From Histoplasma ohiense (lineage: Eukaryota; Ascomycota; Eurotiomycetes; Onygenales; Ajellomycetaceae), in contig JAEVHH010000002.1 of assembly GCA_017607445.1 (NCBI GenBank), forward strand, positions 1,178,001 through 1,242,000: a stretch of 64,000 bases of DNA, written 5' to 3'. The notes beneath the pieces were generated by a model that worked only from the letters and a program-made list of their open reading frames with translations, made no database searches and was not told where the DNA came from. Of this stretch, positions 1-10,916 are shown one piece after another (positions within the stretch are counted from its first letter, which is position 1; every line of letters begins with the position of its first letter). Both the position numbers and the translations under genes were made by a program.

Positions 1-114
1 AAAATATCAGTGATGCCGTACAGTTCATGGCTTCAACTACCAGTGAGATCATTCATGCTTCCTGTTACAGTTTTATCAAAGGAGTTTGTCAGAGTCTTGC
101 AGCAAACGTCAAAA

Positions 115-960
115 ATGGCGGATTCTATCAGCATTGCTTCCTCAGTGCTGACTGGTTACAGCTGCCGTTCAATCGACGAAGTCGCTCTATGAAACTGTCA
201 AACATTTCAAAGAATGTGACAAAACTTTACATAGGCTTCAAGATGAACTTGATGGCCTCACCAATATTTTAGGCTTGTTGACTCAAGTGACCAATACTGG
301 GATGTCAATGTTGGCGCCTCTTCAAGGTACTATTGATCGGTGCAGCCAAGTATGCCGTGAGTTCGGACAATTGATGAAGGTTTTCAGTCACAATTCAAAG
401 ATGGCTTTTAGAGATTGGGCAAAAATGGAATTTATGAGAGGTGATATTAATGAATTTATAGACACTATCTCAGGGTATAAATCGACAATCTCAGTCAGTC
501 TAGGCACTCTCACTATGTTAGTCACCATTCTTTGTCTCCTTCGTACTGTACTGACATCTTTTCCATAAGACATACCCTAACAGTTTCCCACCAAGTTCTT
601 CAAGAGTACAATGAAATGATTCAGGACACAGTGTATAACCTTGAGGTCCATTTACAGCAAATCAATGAGAAAATAGAGTGAATTACTTTCGAAAACACTT
701 CTGCCTCGGACGTAAGCATCGATCTGAAAGACGAGAGAGGAGTGACCAAACAATGCCTTCGTATTTGTGAAGATGCGAGATCTTCTATCGAGTCGTTGGC
801 AAAGCAGTCCTAGCAAACACATAGAATTTGCCGCGAAGTCGAATGACAAATTCGTCGACGAGTTCAACAACTACGGTCGGACGGAACGCTTGTACACATA
901 GAACGGGAACTTAAATCGATTGTGGCAGTGCGGGTGCAGCAGAAAAAAATGAACACATAA
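115..960 (+). pseudogene. Broken Helo-like STAND N-terminal domain gene
   Basis: Resembles the fungal Helo_like_N domain found at the N-terminus of STAND/NLR and incompatibility proteins. The start reads MADSISIASSVLT, then an apparent 2-nt loss near 155 shifts the frame. The second frame carries family-typical stretches such as LYETVKHFKE and MEFMRGDINEFIDTI. A probable intron with donor GTTAGT, branch ACTGAC and acceptor AAG spans 517-569; removing it puts the following VSHQVLQEYNEM stretch in frame. Stops then follow, including TGA at 679-681 and a TAG near 811, before a terminal TAA at 960. No NACHT domain is seen downstream, so this is a solo domain or a truncated NLR. The family match is from memory; the breaks are visible directly. 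Confidence 0.6.
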
Positions 961-1154
961 CGCTGGCTCCGGGACATGTGGATTGTTCGTATTAGTTTTT
1001 CAGGCCCACCGTGGGAGGCCGCTTTTTACGCATCTCCCCGGACTAATGCTTTCTTTTTTCTTCATGCTTGATCTCGGTAATCGCATCTGATGACGAGAAT
1101 GCCGGTTATGACGCTGAACGTGTGTGTGGATTTCCAGAGATTGCTAAGGAGAGG

Positions 1155-1610
1155 TGTAGTTGAACAGCCAGGGGGATACTGGCGAGACCATACTGCTAGA
1201 ATAGTCGAAATCACAAAGAGAATACAGAGAATAGCGAGTCCTTCTGTTCTGGCAGTTCCTTCCGGTTAGCGAGTCCTTCCTTCTTGGTGAACCCTTCAGA
1301 TTCTATATTCTTACAACCTCTTTCCTTTTGAGGCCCTGTTCTCCTTCTCTCTAAAGGCCTTGCTCATTTGTTTGTTTTCTTTTACTTTTCTCTTTAAAAG
1401 GGAGGATTCCCTTATTTTTCTTTTGTTTTGTTTTAAAAAAAGGAATAATGCTCAAGGATGGTAACTAGCAGCACAATAAGATAGCAAATAAGATTGTTCA
1501 ATTTTGTTCTTAATCCTTAATCATTCTATTCTAAGCTAACCCTTGGGTCCTGCGGAGCTCTGAGGGCTTATGTAAAGATCCCTCACCTTGCCAATTCAAC
1601 TTGGTGTTTC
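1155..1610. mobile_element. Candidate solo or 5' LTR, degraded
   Basis: The stretch opens with TGTAGTTGAACAG and closes near TTCAAC at 1595-1600, giving a short inverted match GTTGAA/TTCAAC. It is directly followed by a tRNA-like sequence where a primer binding site would sit. It contains a duplicated TAGCGAGTCCTTC segment near 1235-1275. No second LTR was found in the window, so the identity is inferred from position and ends only. Confidence 0.3.
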
Positions 1611-1684
1611 TGGTGCCCACACTCGGAATTGAATCGAGGATCTTATCATTACCACTGATAAGCTGAGTTCACTAGAGGGCGGCT
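1611..1684 (-). repeat. tRNA-like block, possible primer binding site
   Basis: On the minus strand the block contains CAGTGGTAATG, like a tRNA A box, then GATTCAATTCC, like a B box, and ends GTGGGCACCA like a tRNA 3' end with CCA. The A and B parts lie too close together for a whole tRNA, as if the anticodon arm were missing, and no 5' acceptor strand pairs with the end. It therefore looks like a tRNA-derived fragment or an extended primer binding site, not a working tRNA gene. Confidence 0.4.
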
Positions 1685-2936
1685 GATCGGTAGAGGAGTT
1701 AGTAGAAGAGAGGATCAGAAGGTAAGTTAGAGGTGGCTGAGTCCTCTGAAGTACAGAGAGAACAGCTGCTTCAAGGCCTCAATCCCTCAGTTTATCAGTA
1801 AGAATTCTTTGACATACAGAAGAATCTGTTGTCATCTAATCTCTACTGAAGAAGAAAGCTTGATGAGATAATCCCTCAAGCATCTTTCTGTTATAACTCT
1901 ATCTTTTTTTTTTTTTTATTTATTGCCCATTTTGTACTCTTTTCATCTTTGATTACTATTCACAGAATCACAGATGAGAAACATTGAGTTTGCTGACTGA
2001 TTGTAAAAGAAAAAGATTAAAAACAACAAATATCAACACACAGATAGAATGAAATTGACAGTGTTGATAGAATAGATGTGTAAAATTTCAAAACATCAAA
2101 TATAGAATGTAGAGCATCAGCTAGTTATATATACAACAAGAAAATGAGATCAACAAAGTGAACAGAAAATCTTCAATCAGTCACAATTAAATATTTCAGT
2201 AGCAGACCTCAGTCTTGCATGATTTTAAAGTAATTTAACAGTAGAGTGAGGTGAAACCGTGAAATTGCATCAGAGAAGAAGGGAAGTGAATATGATTACC
2301 ATATTGAGAACAATTTCAGCTGCAGCACAGTCAGATCAGATGACATTAGCAGTGGCAAGAGGAAGAAGAGATGAGCACTGCATATATGAGACAACAGAAA
2401 TATGAGAAAAGAAAGGAAAATAGAGATGATGGAGAGAAGATGTTCAAGCAGTGAAAGAAGGGGGTTTATATAGTTCAGAAAGCAGTGACATTGTGCTAAA
2501 CTCAATCAGAATAGCACTAAACCATGTAAGGTAATTCCCCATGATACGGCATACCCAGGTATAAAGTAAGCGTCAAGGAAAGCGCTAGGAGTAGGAAAAA
2601 GGATGTCACTTTCTGTGCCTTAAAAAAGGGTTCCCTCTTTTTTGATCTCGTTTCTCATTATCAGATTGAACTATGTGCATATAACTGCCATCATTACAGT
2701 TTAATCAATCATGTCATGCCATCAAAATTAATAGAAGAATAAACAGCAAACTGAAGAGCATGAAGAACAAACATTTTGACAAAATTGGAGGGTAAGAAAG
2801 AGCAAAATGGACACCGAAAAAATGCAGCTTGTACATTAATTTTTCAAGACAACACAATTTCATACTCTCGCAGAGCACCTACCCATGTTTTTGACCCGTT
2901 GCAGAAGTTAAGAAGGATGAGCTCCAAGTGTTCTCT
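1685..2936. repeat. AT-rich decayed repeat, no gene
   Basis: No credible coding frame. From about 1900 to 2520 the DNA is AT-rich and nearly free of CpG while CA and TG remain common, the same composition as the right-hand transposon island. It is probably the internal part of a mutated retroelement following the LTR-like segment. A T tract lies at about 1905-1918. Around 2530-2880 the composition drifts back toward normal flanking DNA of the next gene's 3' side. Confidence 0.4.
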
Positions 2937-4804
2937 TTAGAGTTCGTCGGCCATGCGTTGTGTACCATGTGAAACTGTTTCCTTGATATTATCAGCTACT
3001 CTTTCCCCCTCCCTCCTGCCACTCAACATCCCGATTTTCAGCTGGTCCAAGACCCACTGAATGCCACCCTCCAACCGAGAGACAAGTGTGGCCTCCTGGG
3101 CGAGTTCTCCGTAGCGGAAGAAATTAGCATTCCGCCTAGCTTCCTCACGCAATTTGTTAATATCCCAGGTCTTATGTCCTTTAAGACCGTATGAATCAAT
3201 GTACTTTTCCAGATCAATCCGGGACCAGGTGTCGAATGCAGCGTCCTTGGTTGAGCTAGCTTGCTGCGCTAAATAGTTCGTGACGGCAGCGAAATCTTCT
3301 CCACCGGCATTAGAAACTTGGTTGTATGCGGATTTTGCCTTTCTAAGGAGTTCATCGCGGGTATATTCAACGTTTTCCATCATCTTCTGGTGCTGGGAAG
3401 ACATATATTTCCTATATTCCACAGCATTAACATGCAGTCCGCAAAAACCTGATAGAGAAAAGTGTGATTTTTGTCATACCCTAAATTTTCCTTGGTCCAG
3501 GTATCAAATGTCCAAGCAGAGAATCCAGTCATTGCTTTGCGCCTGTGGAGGCGCACTTTGGCAAGGAGTTCATCTCGTTTCGTTCCCTGCGGCACCTGAA
3601 CACCACGCGCATCCAAATAAGCCTTGAGGCGTGAGTCAGACCATTGACTAATGGCAGAATTGAACATATCTGCCGCTCTGAGTCGTACATCCTCCGTCGC
3701 ACGAGCAAATTCGTTTCCAGCTTTTGAAGTTGCCGCACCATACGCATGTGTGACTGATGCAGTGGGCTTTTGTAGCAAAGAAGCCCGATGTTTTCGTGCC
3801 AGGGCAATAAGCTCGTTGCGTCGCGAACCCTGAGGGACTTTGATTCCGTGCTTATCGAAAAACTCTTTGAATTCGGATTCTGACCAGGCATTAAACAAGG
3901 CCTCTGATAACGATTTCTGAGCAGCCTCCGCTGACGAAGATGCGGAAGCGGCGGCTTGGCGAGATTTTATACTCGCAAGACGAGCGTTACGCCGTACGCT
4001 AGCAACCAGTTTATCCCGAGTTGTTGGCTGCGGTACGTGATACCCATGACTGTCGAGGTATTCCTTTAGATCGGATTCTGACCATTGCTCATAAAGCCAA
4101 TTCCCAGGGTAGAATGTGGTTTGTCCAAGTCTTTGAGCAATGGCTTCGTAGTTTTCTCGTACTACCGCCAACAGTTTATCACGTTTGTTTGGTTGTGGGC
4201 TAGAAATTCCATGTTTATCAAGGAAGGCTTTCAATTGGGAATCACTCCAGCTATAAAAAGAAGGTCAGTCAAATGAATTTCTTAGTAAATTCGAGGAACG
4301 CATACGTATCAAAAATCCACTCCTTCGCATCGCCCAGATAGTCAGCCACATGTTCTACCGTGTGATGGATGGGAATTTGCACGCGCGTATCCCAATTTAT
4401 TTTCACGAGCTCCTCAAGGTCTTTTCTATCCGCTGGGGTAGGATATGGAATATCTACATAAATGTTAGCCACGCTCCAGTTTATGTCGCTGTGGCGTTGT
4501 CAAGATAATGGAAGGAACTCGCCGTGGTCAGAAAGCCAACGCTCAAGCTCTGTTTCGTGCCATCTGTTGTATACTGTGGCATTTCCATAGTTAGCCTTCC
4601 TCATCATCAGAGTATCTTCACAGAGACCCACAACAGATAGAGAAACGTATGGGAAGAAATGAGGCAGAACAGATGCAAGGCAAACATCAGCCTGCATCGT
4701 CGTTAGACAGACATACCAGCTTTACTAAACCAGTTCCTCAAACCCGCTGTTTCCGTCACGGTTAATATAGTGACCACAAGGCCCAAAGCCCATGAGAGTC
4801 TCAT
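2937..4804 (-). CDS. MSC1: Msc1/Ish1-type stress-responsive nuclear envelope protein
   Basis: Predicted 510 aa from five exons: 4804-4717, 4573-4523, 4453-4306, 4250-3480 and 3411-2937; phases close exactly. It begins with a signal peptide (MRLSWALGLVVTILTVTETA). The mature part is a chain of about seven Ish1 repeats, each of the form W-x-E/D-x-x-L-K-x-(Y/F)-L-D-x-H/R-G followed by R-(D/N)-(K/E)-L, for example WSESDLKEYLDSHG and WSDSRLKAYLDARG. The sixth and seventh copies are less regular. Family members (yeast Msc1, fission yeast Ish1) sit in the ER or nuclear envelope and are induced by stress. Intron 2 appears to use a GC donor (ACG|GCGAGT) with branch GCTAAC and acceptor GTAG. It shares a 660-bp divergent promoter with the PQ-loop gene. 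Confidence 0.82.
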
Positions 4805-5467
4805 GTTGGCTTTTTTATGTACAAGTGCAGTAATTCGCCGATAGCAATGGCATGTATCAAGAACGAAAGGTGTAGGCACCTGATCCGAATGCTTGATAGG
4901 GAGGTAAGGACCCTTTACGTTAATTATAACTTATAAAGGACCTTTTGCATAGAGTTGAGTTAACGAAAAGCATACAGCAACATCTTCGCGGAAGATGGGC
5001 AAGTCGAACGTGTTTGGATGCCGATGACACTTGTGTGACGTATGACGGAGCTAAACTTTGCGTTGGCTTTGGCCAGCGGATGCGTTACTTGGAAATTTAG
5101 TTGAAGATATGAGCCAAGGCCTTGAAAATAGCCGTTTCGTGCTTGCCGCATCGACCTCTAAGGGTTTTTAGAGCAAACTAAACGGTACACATATCGGTTA
5201 GTAATAACGAAGCCAAGGCTCTGATTATAGCCAATCAGCATGTCGAGAAGCATCTGACACCACAGAAACTTGGAGCCTCAAACCAACCGCTTCTGAGCAT
5301 CATATCTATCTCATAGCTTTCATTTAATATACTTATTTGGTTTCTACAACGCAATGATTCGAGAGGCATACGTACCACATATCACGTATATCAGTTGAGA
5401 CCTACCTTACTAGTATCCATGACCCGACTTGCGATTACCTGACGCCAACATCCGCGAAAAGCCCATC
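4805..5467. promoter_or_regulatory. Divergent promoter, MSC1 / PQ-loop gene
   Basis: Non-coding 663-bp stretch between two diverging start codons. It must hold both core promoters. A CCAAT-type motif (CCAATCA) is at 5231-5237. Nothing else specific was recognised. Confidence 0.45.
5231..5237 (+). promoter_or_regulatory. CCAAT box, possible HAP/CBC site
   Basis: CCAATCA fits the fungal CCAAT-binding complex consensus CCAAT followed by pyrimidine and purine. It lies 237 bp before the PQ-loop start codon and about 430 bp before the MSC1 start. A match this short is expected by chance, so this is only a candidate. Confidence 0.25.
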
Positions 5468-6546
5468 ATGAAAGAGTCGATTGGCCCGCATTGCAAGGCC
5501 CTGGCGTCACCAAATCCGTGGAATTTTGCTCTCTCAATGTAAATATCAGCTACTGGAATTGTGGATTGCAAGGAGCTTTCACTAATATACCTTTGGTATT
5601 ATAGATGCATCTTGTTTGGCATTCTTCTCTCGTATCTTCCTCAACATCACAGAATTATATCCCGGCGGTCTTCCTTTGGAATATCTCCATATTTTATTTT
5701 ACTAGGAACTACATCTGGGACTTTTTCTTTTTCAAACATCCTTGTGCTCCCAAGAAGTGGAGAAGACATTGCTTGCTGCAAAGAGATTGATGGGTTCTCC
5801 TGCTTTGCTGGGCTGTTAGGCATATTCCAGGTCGGCGTGCAGGCACTCTGTTTTGCGATCATGTGAGATGAGCAATATCTTCCCCTACGTATTCCTCCCA
5901 TCCAAATGGATGGGCATAAGATAGGAATTTACTGGAAAATACTAACATGACCAAATAATTCAGCCTTTTCCTTTTTGTCATCTTCTATCCCCGCTCGACC
6001 CCTTCCATTGTTAAGCAATCCTCGTCCGGGACACACTCCTTCAGAATTGCCATCTTAGTCGCTGGAATATGTATTCTTCAGACAATAGCGACCGCCATCG
6101 TTGCCATTGTTATTGTCGTTGCATATCCAAACAAGCGTCAATTTTACGCAAACCTTTTCGGCATCTTCGCGGCCATTCTATCATCCATCCAATACTTCCC
6201 TCAAATCTATACAACCTTCCGCCTACGCCGGGTTGGCAGCCTGAGTATTCCGATGATGTGCATCCAAACACCAGGCAGCCTAGTATGGGCCGCTAGTCTA
6301 GCAGCACGTCTAGGGACGGAGGGCTGGAGCACATGGGGGGTTTATGTGGTCACAGCCCTACTCCAAGGAACCCTGCTCATTATGGGAATCTATTTCGAAT
6401 ATATCAATCCATCGAAAGCAGAAACTGACGTAAGCCCCGCAGATACTTTAGGAACAGACGATGGCACCAACGGGGTCGTGGCTCATCGCGGCAACGAGGA
6501 GAACCATCCTTCAGAAGAAACACCGTTGCTTCAGAGCACTGGGTAA
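5468..6546 (+). CDS. PQ-loop repeat vacuolar/lysosomal-type transporter
   Basis: Predicted 303 aa from exons 5468-5538, 5605-5862 and 5964-6546. The start is the first ATG after an in-frame TGA at 5420. Two PQ-loop motifs are visible: LSYLPQHHRI (Pro36-Gln37) and IQYFPQIYTTFRLRR (Pro189-Gln190), each followed by Ser/Gly-rich turns typical of the family (SSFGISPYF, VGSLSIPMM). Hydrophobic segments suggest seven membrane helices. The tail EETPLLQ resembles an acidic dileucine vacuolar sorting signal. PQ-loop proteins such as yeast Ypq and cystinosin export amino acids from the vacuole; the substrate here cannot be told. Intron 2 has the branch sequence ACTAAC. Assignment to the family is strong, the compartment is inferred. 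Confidence 0.8.
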
Positions 6547-6961
6547 TTTTACATGGATGTTCGGTTATTTATATATTTATACCTGTCGGATTTAAACACT
6601 CAATATAATACCTTCTGTGTAGACAATGCTTCATTGTTTTTCAATTGAGCCTCTTTGCTATCTCCCCGCCGCTTTTCATCACTTCACTGGAACGATCCAA
6701 TGCCCCTCAAGTCCGATTTTATCCAAAGTATAAATATATGCCTTATTCATTCTTCTCTGGGCTCAATACCGCTTCTACCCATTGACAATTTTGGTCAGTT
6801 ATTCAATGAACCAACGATACGCGATAAGGAACGCCGAAGAATAGCATGTGGAGACTGCCCAGAGAAGACCCAACGAATTGAAAGTCCGCTAATTTCATAC
6901 AATATGGGAATCCAACTCCAACGGGCGAAAAATAGTAGCATGCGCCAATATCTTTACCAAC
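6547..6961. other. Convergent 3' intergenic region
   Basis: 415 bp between the ends of the PQ-loop gene (+) and the next gene (-). It should hold both 3' UTRs. The open frame across 6655-6981 has no family features and overlaps the next coding end, so it was not called. Confidence 0.5.
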
Positions 6962-7592
6962 TTAGTTCACCCGATTCCTAAACTCCTCAACCTCTTCCTC
7001 CAATGATCTAAACTCGCCGTGAGAACCGAGTTGAACATATGCCCTATCATATCTCTTTTTCACATCCTCATTATGCTTTTTCACATCTTCCTCGGCCTTG
7101 TCCTGTTTTTTTCGTTCCTCAGGACTTAGTTCCTCCTTCGAAGGACGCTTGGGGTGCTGCGGATCGGCGCCGCTGTGCTGATATTCGTCACTGAGCGTAG
7201 GATGAGCCTTGTTGGATGGAATTCGGTGCTCGAACTCTTCTGAGAAGGAATCCCGTTCGGAACTCTCTGGGGATGGTTGGTGTTTTCGAGAGTAATGTTC
7301 GTTTTCTACGGCCATGTGGATCAGGTTAATTAACCAACACTCTTTATTAAGGCTCGAAGATGCGGGAAAAGGGGATGGGGCAGAAGTAGTCACCGTCACC
7401 ATTCCCACTGCCATATGCGGCGCCCTTCCTCCCTTTCTCTTTAGTTGGTCCAGGCGATGCTTCGGAATTGGAATATTTCCTTCGTCCCTTTCCAGGTTGA
7501 TATAATGCCTTAGCTGGCAAGCGCGACTGCGAGCAGTAAGCTTGTGCTTGCAACCTTAGCTGCGGAACGACTCTCCGTGATAGGCGATGCAT
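6962..7592 (-). CDS. Small hypothetical protein, probable mitochondrial presequence
   Basis: Predicted 180 aa from exons 7592-7394 and 7305-6962, phase 1, with intron GTGACT...CCGTAG of 88 nt and an ATTAAC branch. The N-terminus MHRLSRRVVPQLRLQAQAY is basic, free of acidic residues and amphipathic, like a mitochondrial targeting sequence. The rest is hydrophilic, with many Glu, Lys and Pro and a likely helical charged segment near the C-terminus (SPEERKKQDKAEEDVKK). I do not recognise the family. The open frame continues upstream of this ATG without another ATG, so a further 5' exon is possible. The donor is weak, so the exon junction is the least certain part. Confidence 0.5.
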
Positions 7593-10500
7593 TCCGATAT
7601 GACGTCTTTCTCCTTGTCTTTCGTTTTCGTTCCTCCACTTATGCTCTTGAATTTCCGACGCCTTCTTATCCACGTTTTGGTCCAATAAAAGATGCTAGCA
7701 TGAAGTTCCGCACTGAAGGTGTTGTTTATATGCCGTTTCACTACTTGAGTTTACCAAAAAGACAAGAAACGAAATAATCAGACGGGTATATTTCTATATC
7801 TTACACACTTGCTCCTGGCGTTTTTAACACCAACAACACCCATGAGGTCAAATATTTACCTAGTATGGGCTGGCCTAGTTTCCAGCGGTGACGTAGTGTC
7901 TTCAGCAAGAATCGCCTCTGGATTATGCGAGCCTCCTTCCCTGTTCCCGGAGCGGTGGGGTGTTAAAAGCGGAGTGTAATTCTGAAGATATTTCCTCACT
8001 CGATAGATATTTGCTTTTCTTCCTACCTTCGCCCCTGTCTCTAAAACAGGTGTGTTAGAAGTGACGTCAGTGTGTCAGTTATGGATATTGAGATCGAGGA
8101 ATCGTTGGCTGGTTGATAGCAAAAAACGATAATAGATTTCGCCCCATATTATGCTGAAGCAACGAGTATTTAAGCAGATATGGGGGTTCCAGCATCAGAC
8201 GCCACACGGCCCAGACAAGAAAACAGAGTATACTTTTACATGCTACCAAGTAACAAAACAACTGTGTTGGAGCCAGGGACTTTTGTCACATGCTGTTGAA
8301 ATACCTAGGGACCTAAATAAGCTACCCGATCGCCTCCATTCAAAATAGGAGTTTGTAGGGAAACGAAGCCTATGAAACCGCGAGCTACCACAAGCTTTAC
8401 CGGGCTGATCCACAAAAAACAAAACCTAAGATAAGAAACGCAACGATGACGTCACTAGCAGGTTCTGCCCTCGGAACGTCTTCTTGCTCGTAGTAAAGTA
8501 TCACGTTCTATTTTCTTTATGCTTTCAAATGGTCATCAGTGGTCAACAGGCGAGTGAAGAGAGGGTTATATGATGAATAGAGATGTTGTGATACTGTTAA
8601 ATTCCGCAGTCTCCTTAAGCGTGAAATCCATGATTGTTTGGCATGATTGGTGGAAAGGTGATTGCGGTTGGGAAACAGCAACTTGGATCGTGGGCATATT
8701 CTGTTCAACTTTGTTCAACTTTGAAGCCTGTCTGGTGTCTGTTGCTTGCTTCTCTCAACTTGAACTGTATGATGAGTAAAATTGGCAACTAAATTGTAGG
8801 GATTGAGGAAATATGCGGAGTGCCCCTTGTGGCAAGTTTGTTATTTTCTATCGTTTGTTGATTTATGCTGACAGCCAGAAAAAAAAAAAAAACGCGTCTG
8901 CCAGAGGGACGGGAATGAATACGCATTAGGGATGGAGGTTGACGAAACAGTTGTCAGAAATGCACTACCGTTTGCCTCGAATCGTAACTATGTGTGGAGA
9001 ACGACTCAATTGAAAAAGGTTGGTAAATTAAGATTTTTTACTTAGGAGGACGAACGACCTAAAGTATACCGATATAAAAAATGTGACACATTGCAGTGTC
9101 GTTGCTAAACAATCCGTCTCTGCTCATGTAACAAGTATATATCTATAGCGAATTTGTTAGTTCGAGTAGAGAATGCCAGAGATAGGGCGGCACACATCGA
9201 AGAACCAACCACCCCAACCGTTTCCCGAGAGGGAATATTTGTCGAATAATATCAACAGCCACTTTCCACCGGTCCCGAGCCGCGCTGTGTTAAAACCACA
9301 CAGATCATCGCCCGCTCCATTCAACAATTGGAAAAGGGTAGGTATGGCATGAATAACTAGTATAAATACATACATCCACCCATACATACACAGCTTGGCC
9401 AACCGCCAGTGCAATATGTTGGACCAACTCAAAACACTTTCCTACAAGCACTTCTATATCGTCCCCTTCACCTACACCCAACCAGCCCCCCACCACACAC
9501 ACAGTGTAGTGTACCTTCCGCCTCGCTGCATTCCAAATCGAGCCACCGCCGGTTGCCTTGGGTCGTCAGTCACGCCTTATGCACCGGCGATGGCGATGGT
9601 CCTTGCCTGAGGTCGTGTTGCCGTGATCCCTCAGCAACAACCCAGTCTTTAACAACCGTAGAAGTAAAAGGCTGGCTAGCTCTAGGTGCCGTGCCTAAAC
9701 TTCCGAGCTCTGTAATATCAAATAAAACTCACCCGGTGTGGGAATAAGCGAATGCACGATTTAGTTAGTTTTACCAGTAAAAAAAAACAGGATGGAGGGG
9801 ATGGAGTGTCTGTCTTCGAAAAGTCCACTTCCCTTTCTTTCTTTCTTTCTTTCTTTCTTTCCTTTTTGTTTATTTGAGATTGATAGGGTGGTGTGAGCGA
9901 GCGGAGTTCATGGAATGTATGGTGAAACATGTTGAATACCAACCAAGGCTTATCTCATATATCATATCCATCACAATTGACACACCATGTCAATCAGGTA
10001 TAGTATTTTCTCCTAGCTAGATAACTAGCATACAACATTTGTAACTAGTTACTTCAAGTTACTTCAGATCAATTACATGACAAACAGATATAACTGGTTA
10101 CTTTGAAGGAACACAACAAAAAAACACACTTTGTGCCACCTGTGTTTCACCCCTTTTGATCTTTCCACTCACTCAACCGGGACAGACAGTCCATCCTGAT
10201 TGGCACTACTCCCAATAATGGTGCATACCTAGAGAGAAAACTATACTATATCACTAACCAACAAAGCAACTGGAAAGAGGAAAGAAATGTATGGACGGTG
10301 CTGATACTTCTATGCATGTTCTGCAGTGGAAGGAAAAGAAAAGGGATGAATATAGCAGCAAGATATAGTTATAGTTATCTCATGTCATATGCGAGTGTGT
10401 GTGTATGTGCCCATATTTATCAAACAGATGCTCCGGGCAACCAAAGCATTCAATGTGGTGGCATTCATTTCCCCGAGTGGCCTATATAGGTAGATTTCAA

Positions 10501-10916
10501 GACCATGTGTATATATGTAGTATGATGGAAAAAAAAAAACAGAAGAAATGGCGGTGTTAGGTGGCAGTAATGGGGACGATGATGATATTTTGGGTTGGTA
10601 GCATATCTCCGATAAATCGTCACGACATCATCCTCGGAAAATATATAAGCAAAGGTTAAAAAGAAATACCCCACTAATAACAATGGCGAAGGATATATCG
10701 GAAAATGTTAAGAGGAAGGAAAAAAAAAAGAAAAAGAAAAAGAAAAAAGAGAGATATACCCCTTTGACCAAATATACCTTAAGCATATATCAACGCCAAT
10801 GCCTGAGAAAAAAACCAAATATATGTGAAATGCCAGCAAAAGGGGGATGAATGGATTATCCCCGGAACCCAAACGCCTTACTTTGCACTTTAATTTCCTC
10901 CAATCTCCAGCAAGCG
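7593..10916. other. Long gene-poor intergenic region
   Basis: 3.3 kb without a convincing gene. Short open frames on both strands overlap each other and lack motifs. It holds an A-run near 8879-8892, a (TTTC)n microsatellite at about 9831-9861 and an A/G-rich run (AAAAAG units) at about 10719-10752. It may include long 5' leaders or non-coding RNAs for the two minus-strand neighbours, which cannot be shown from sequence. Confidence 0.45.
9831..9861. repeat. (TTTC)n microsatellite
   Basis: About seven uninterrupted CTTT units. No coding frame. Simple slippage repeat inside the long intergenic region. Confidence 0.85.

Noticed and set aside
9157..9747. Overlapping frames on both strands near 9.4 kb
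   Set aside because: Low-complexity Cys/Trp/His-rich translations with no splice-consistent extension or family resemblance.
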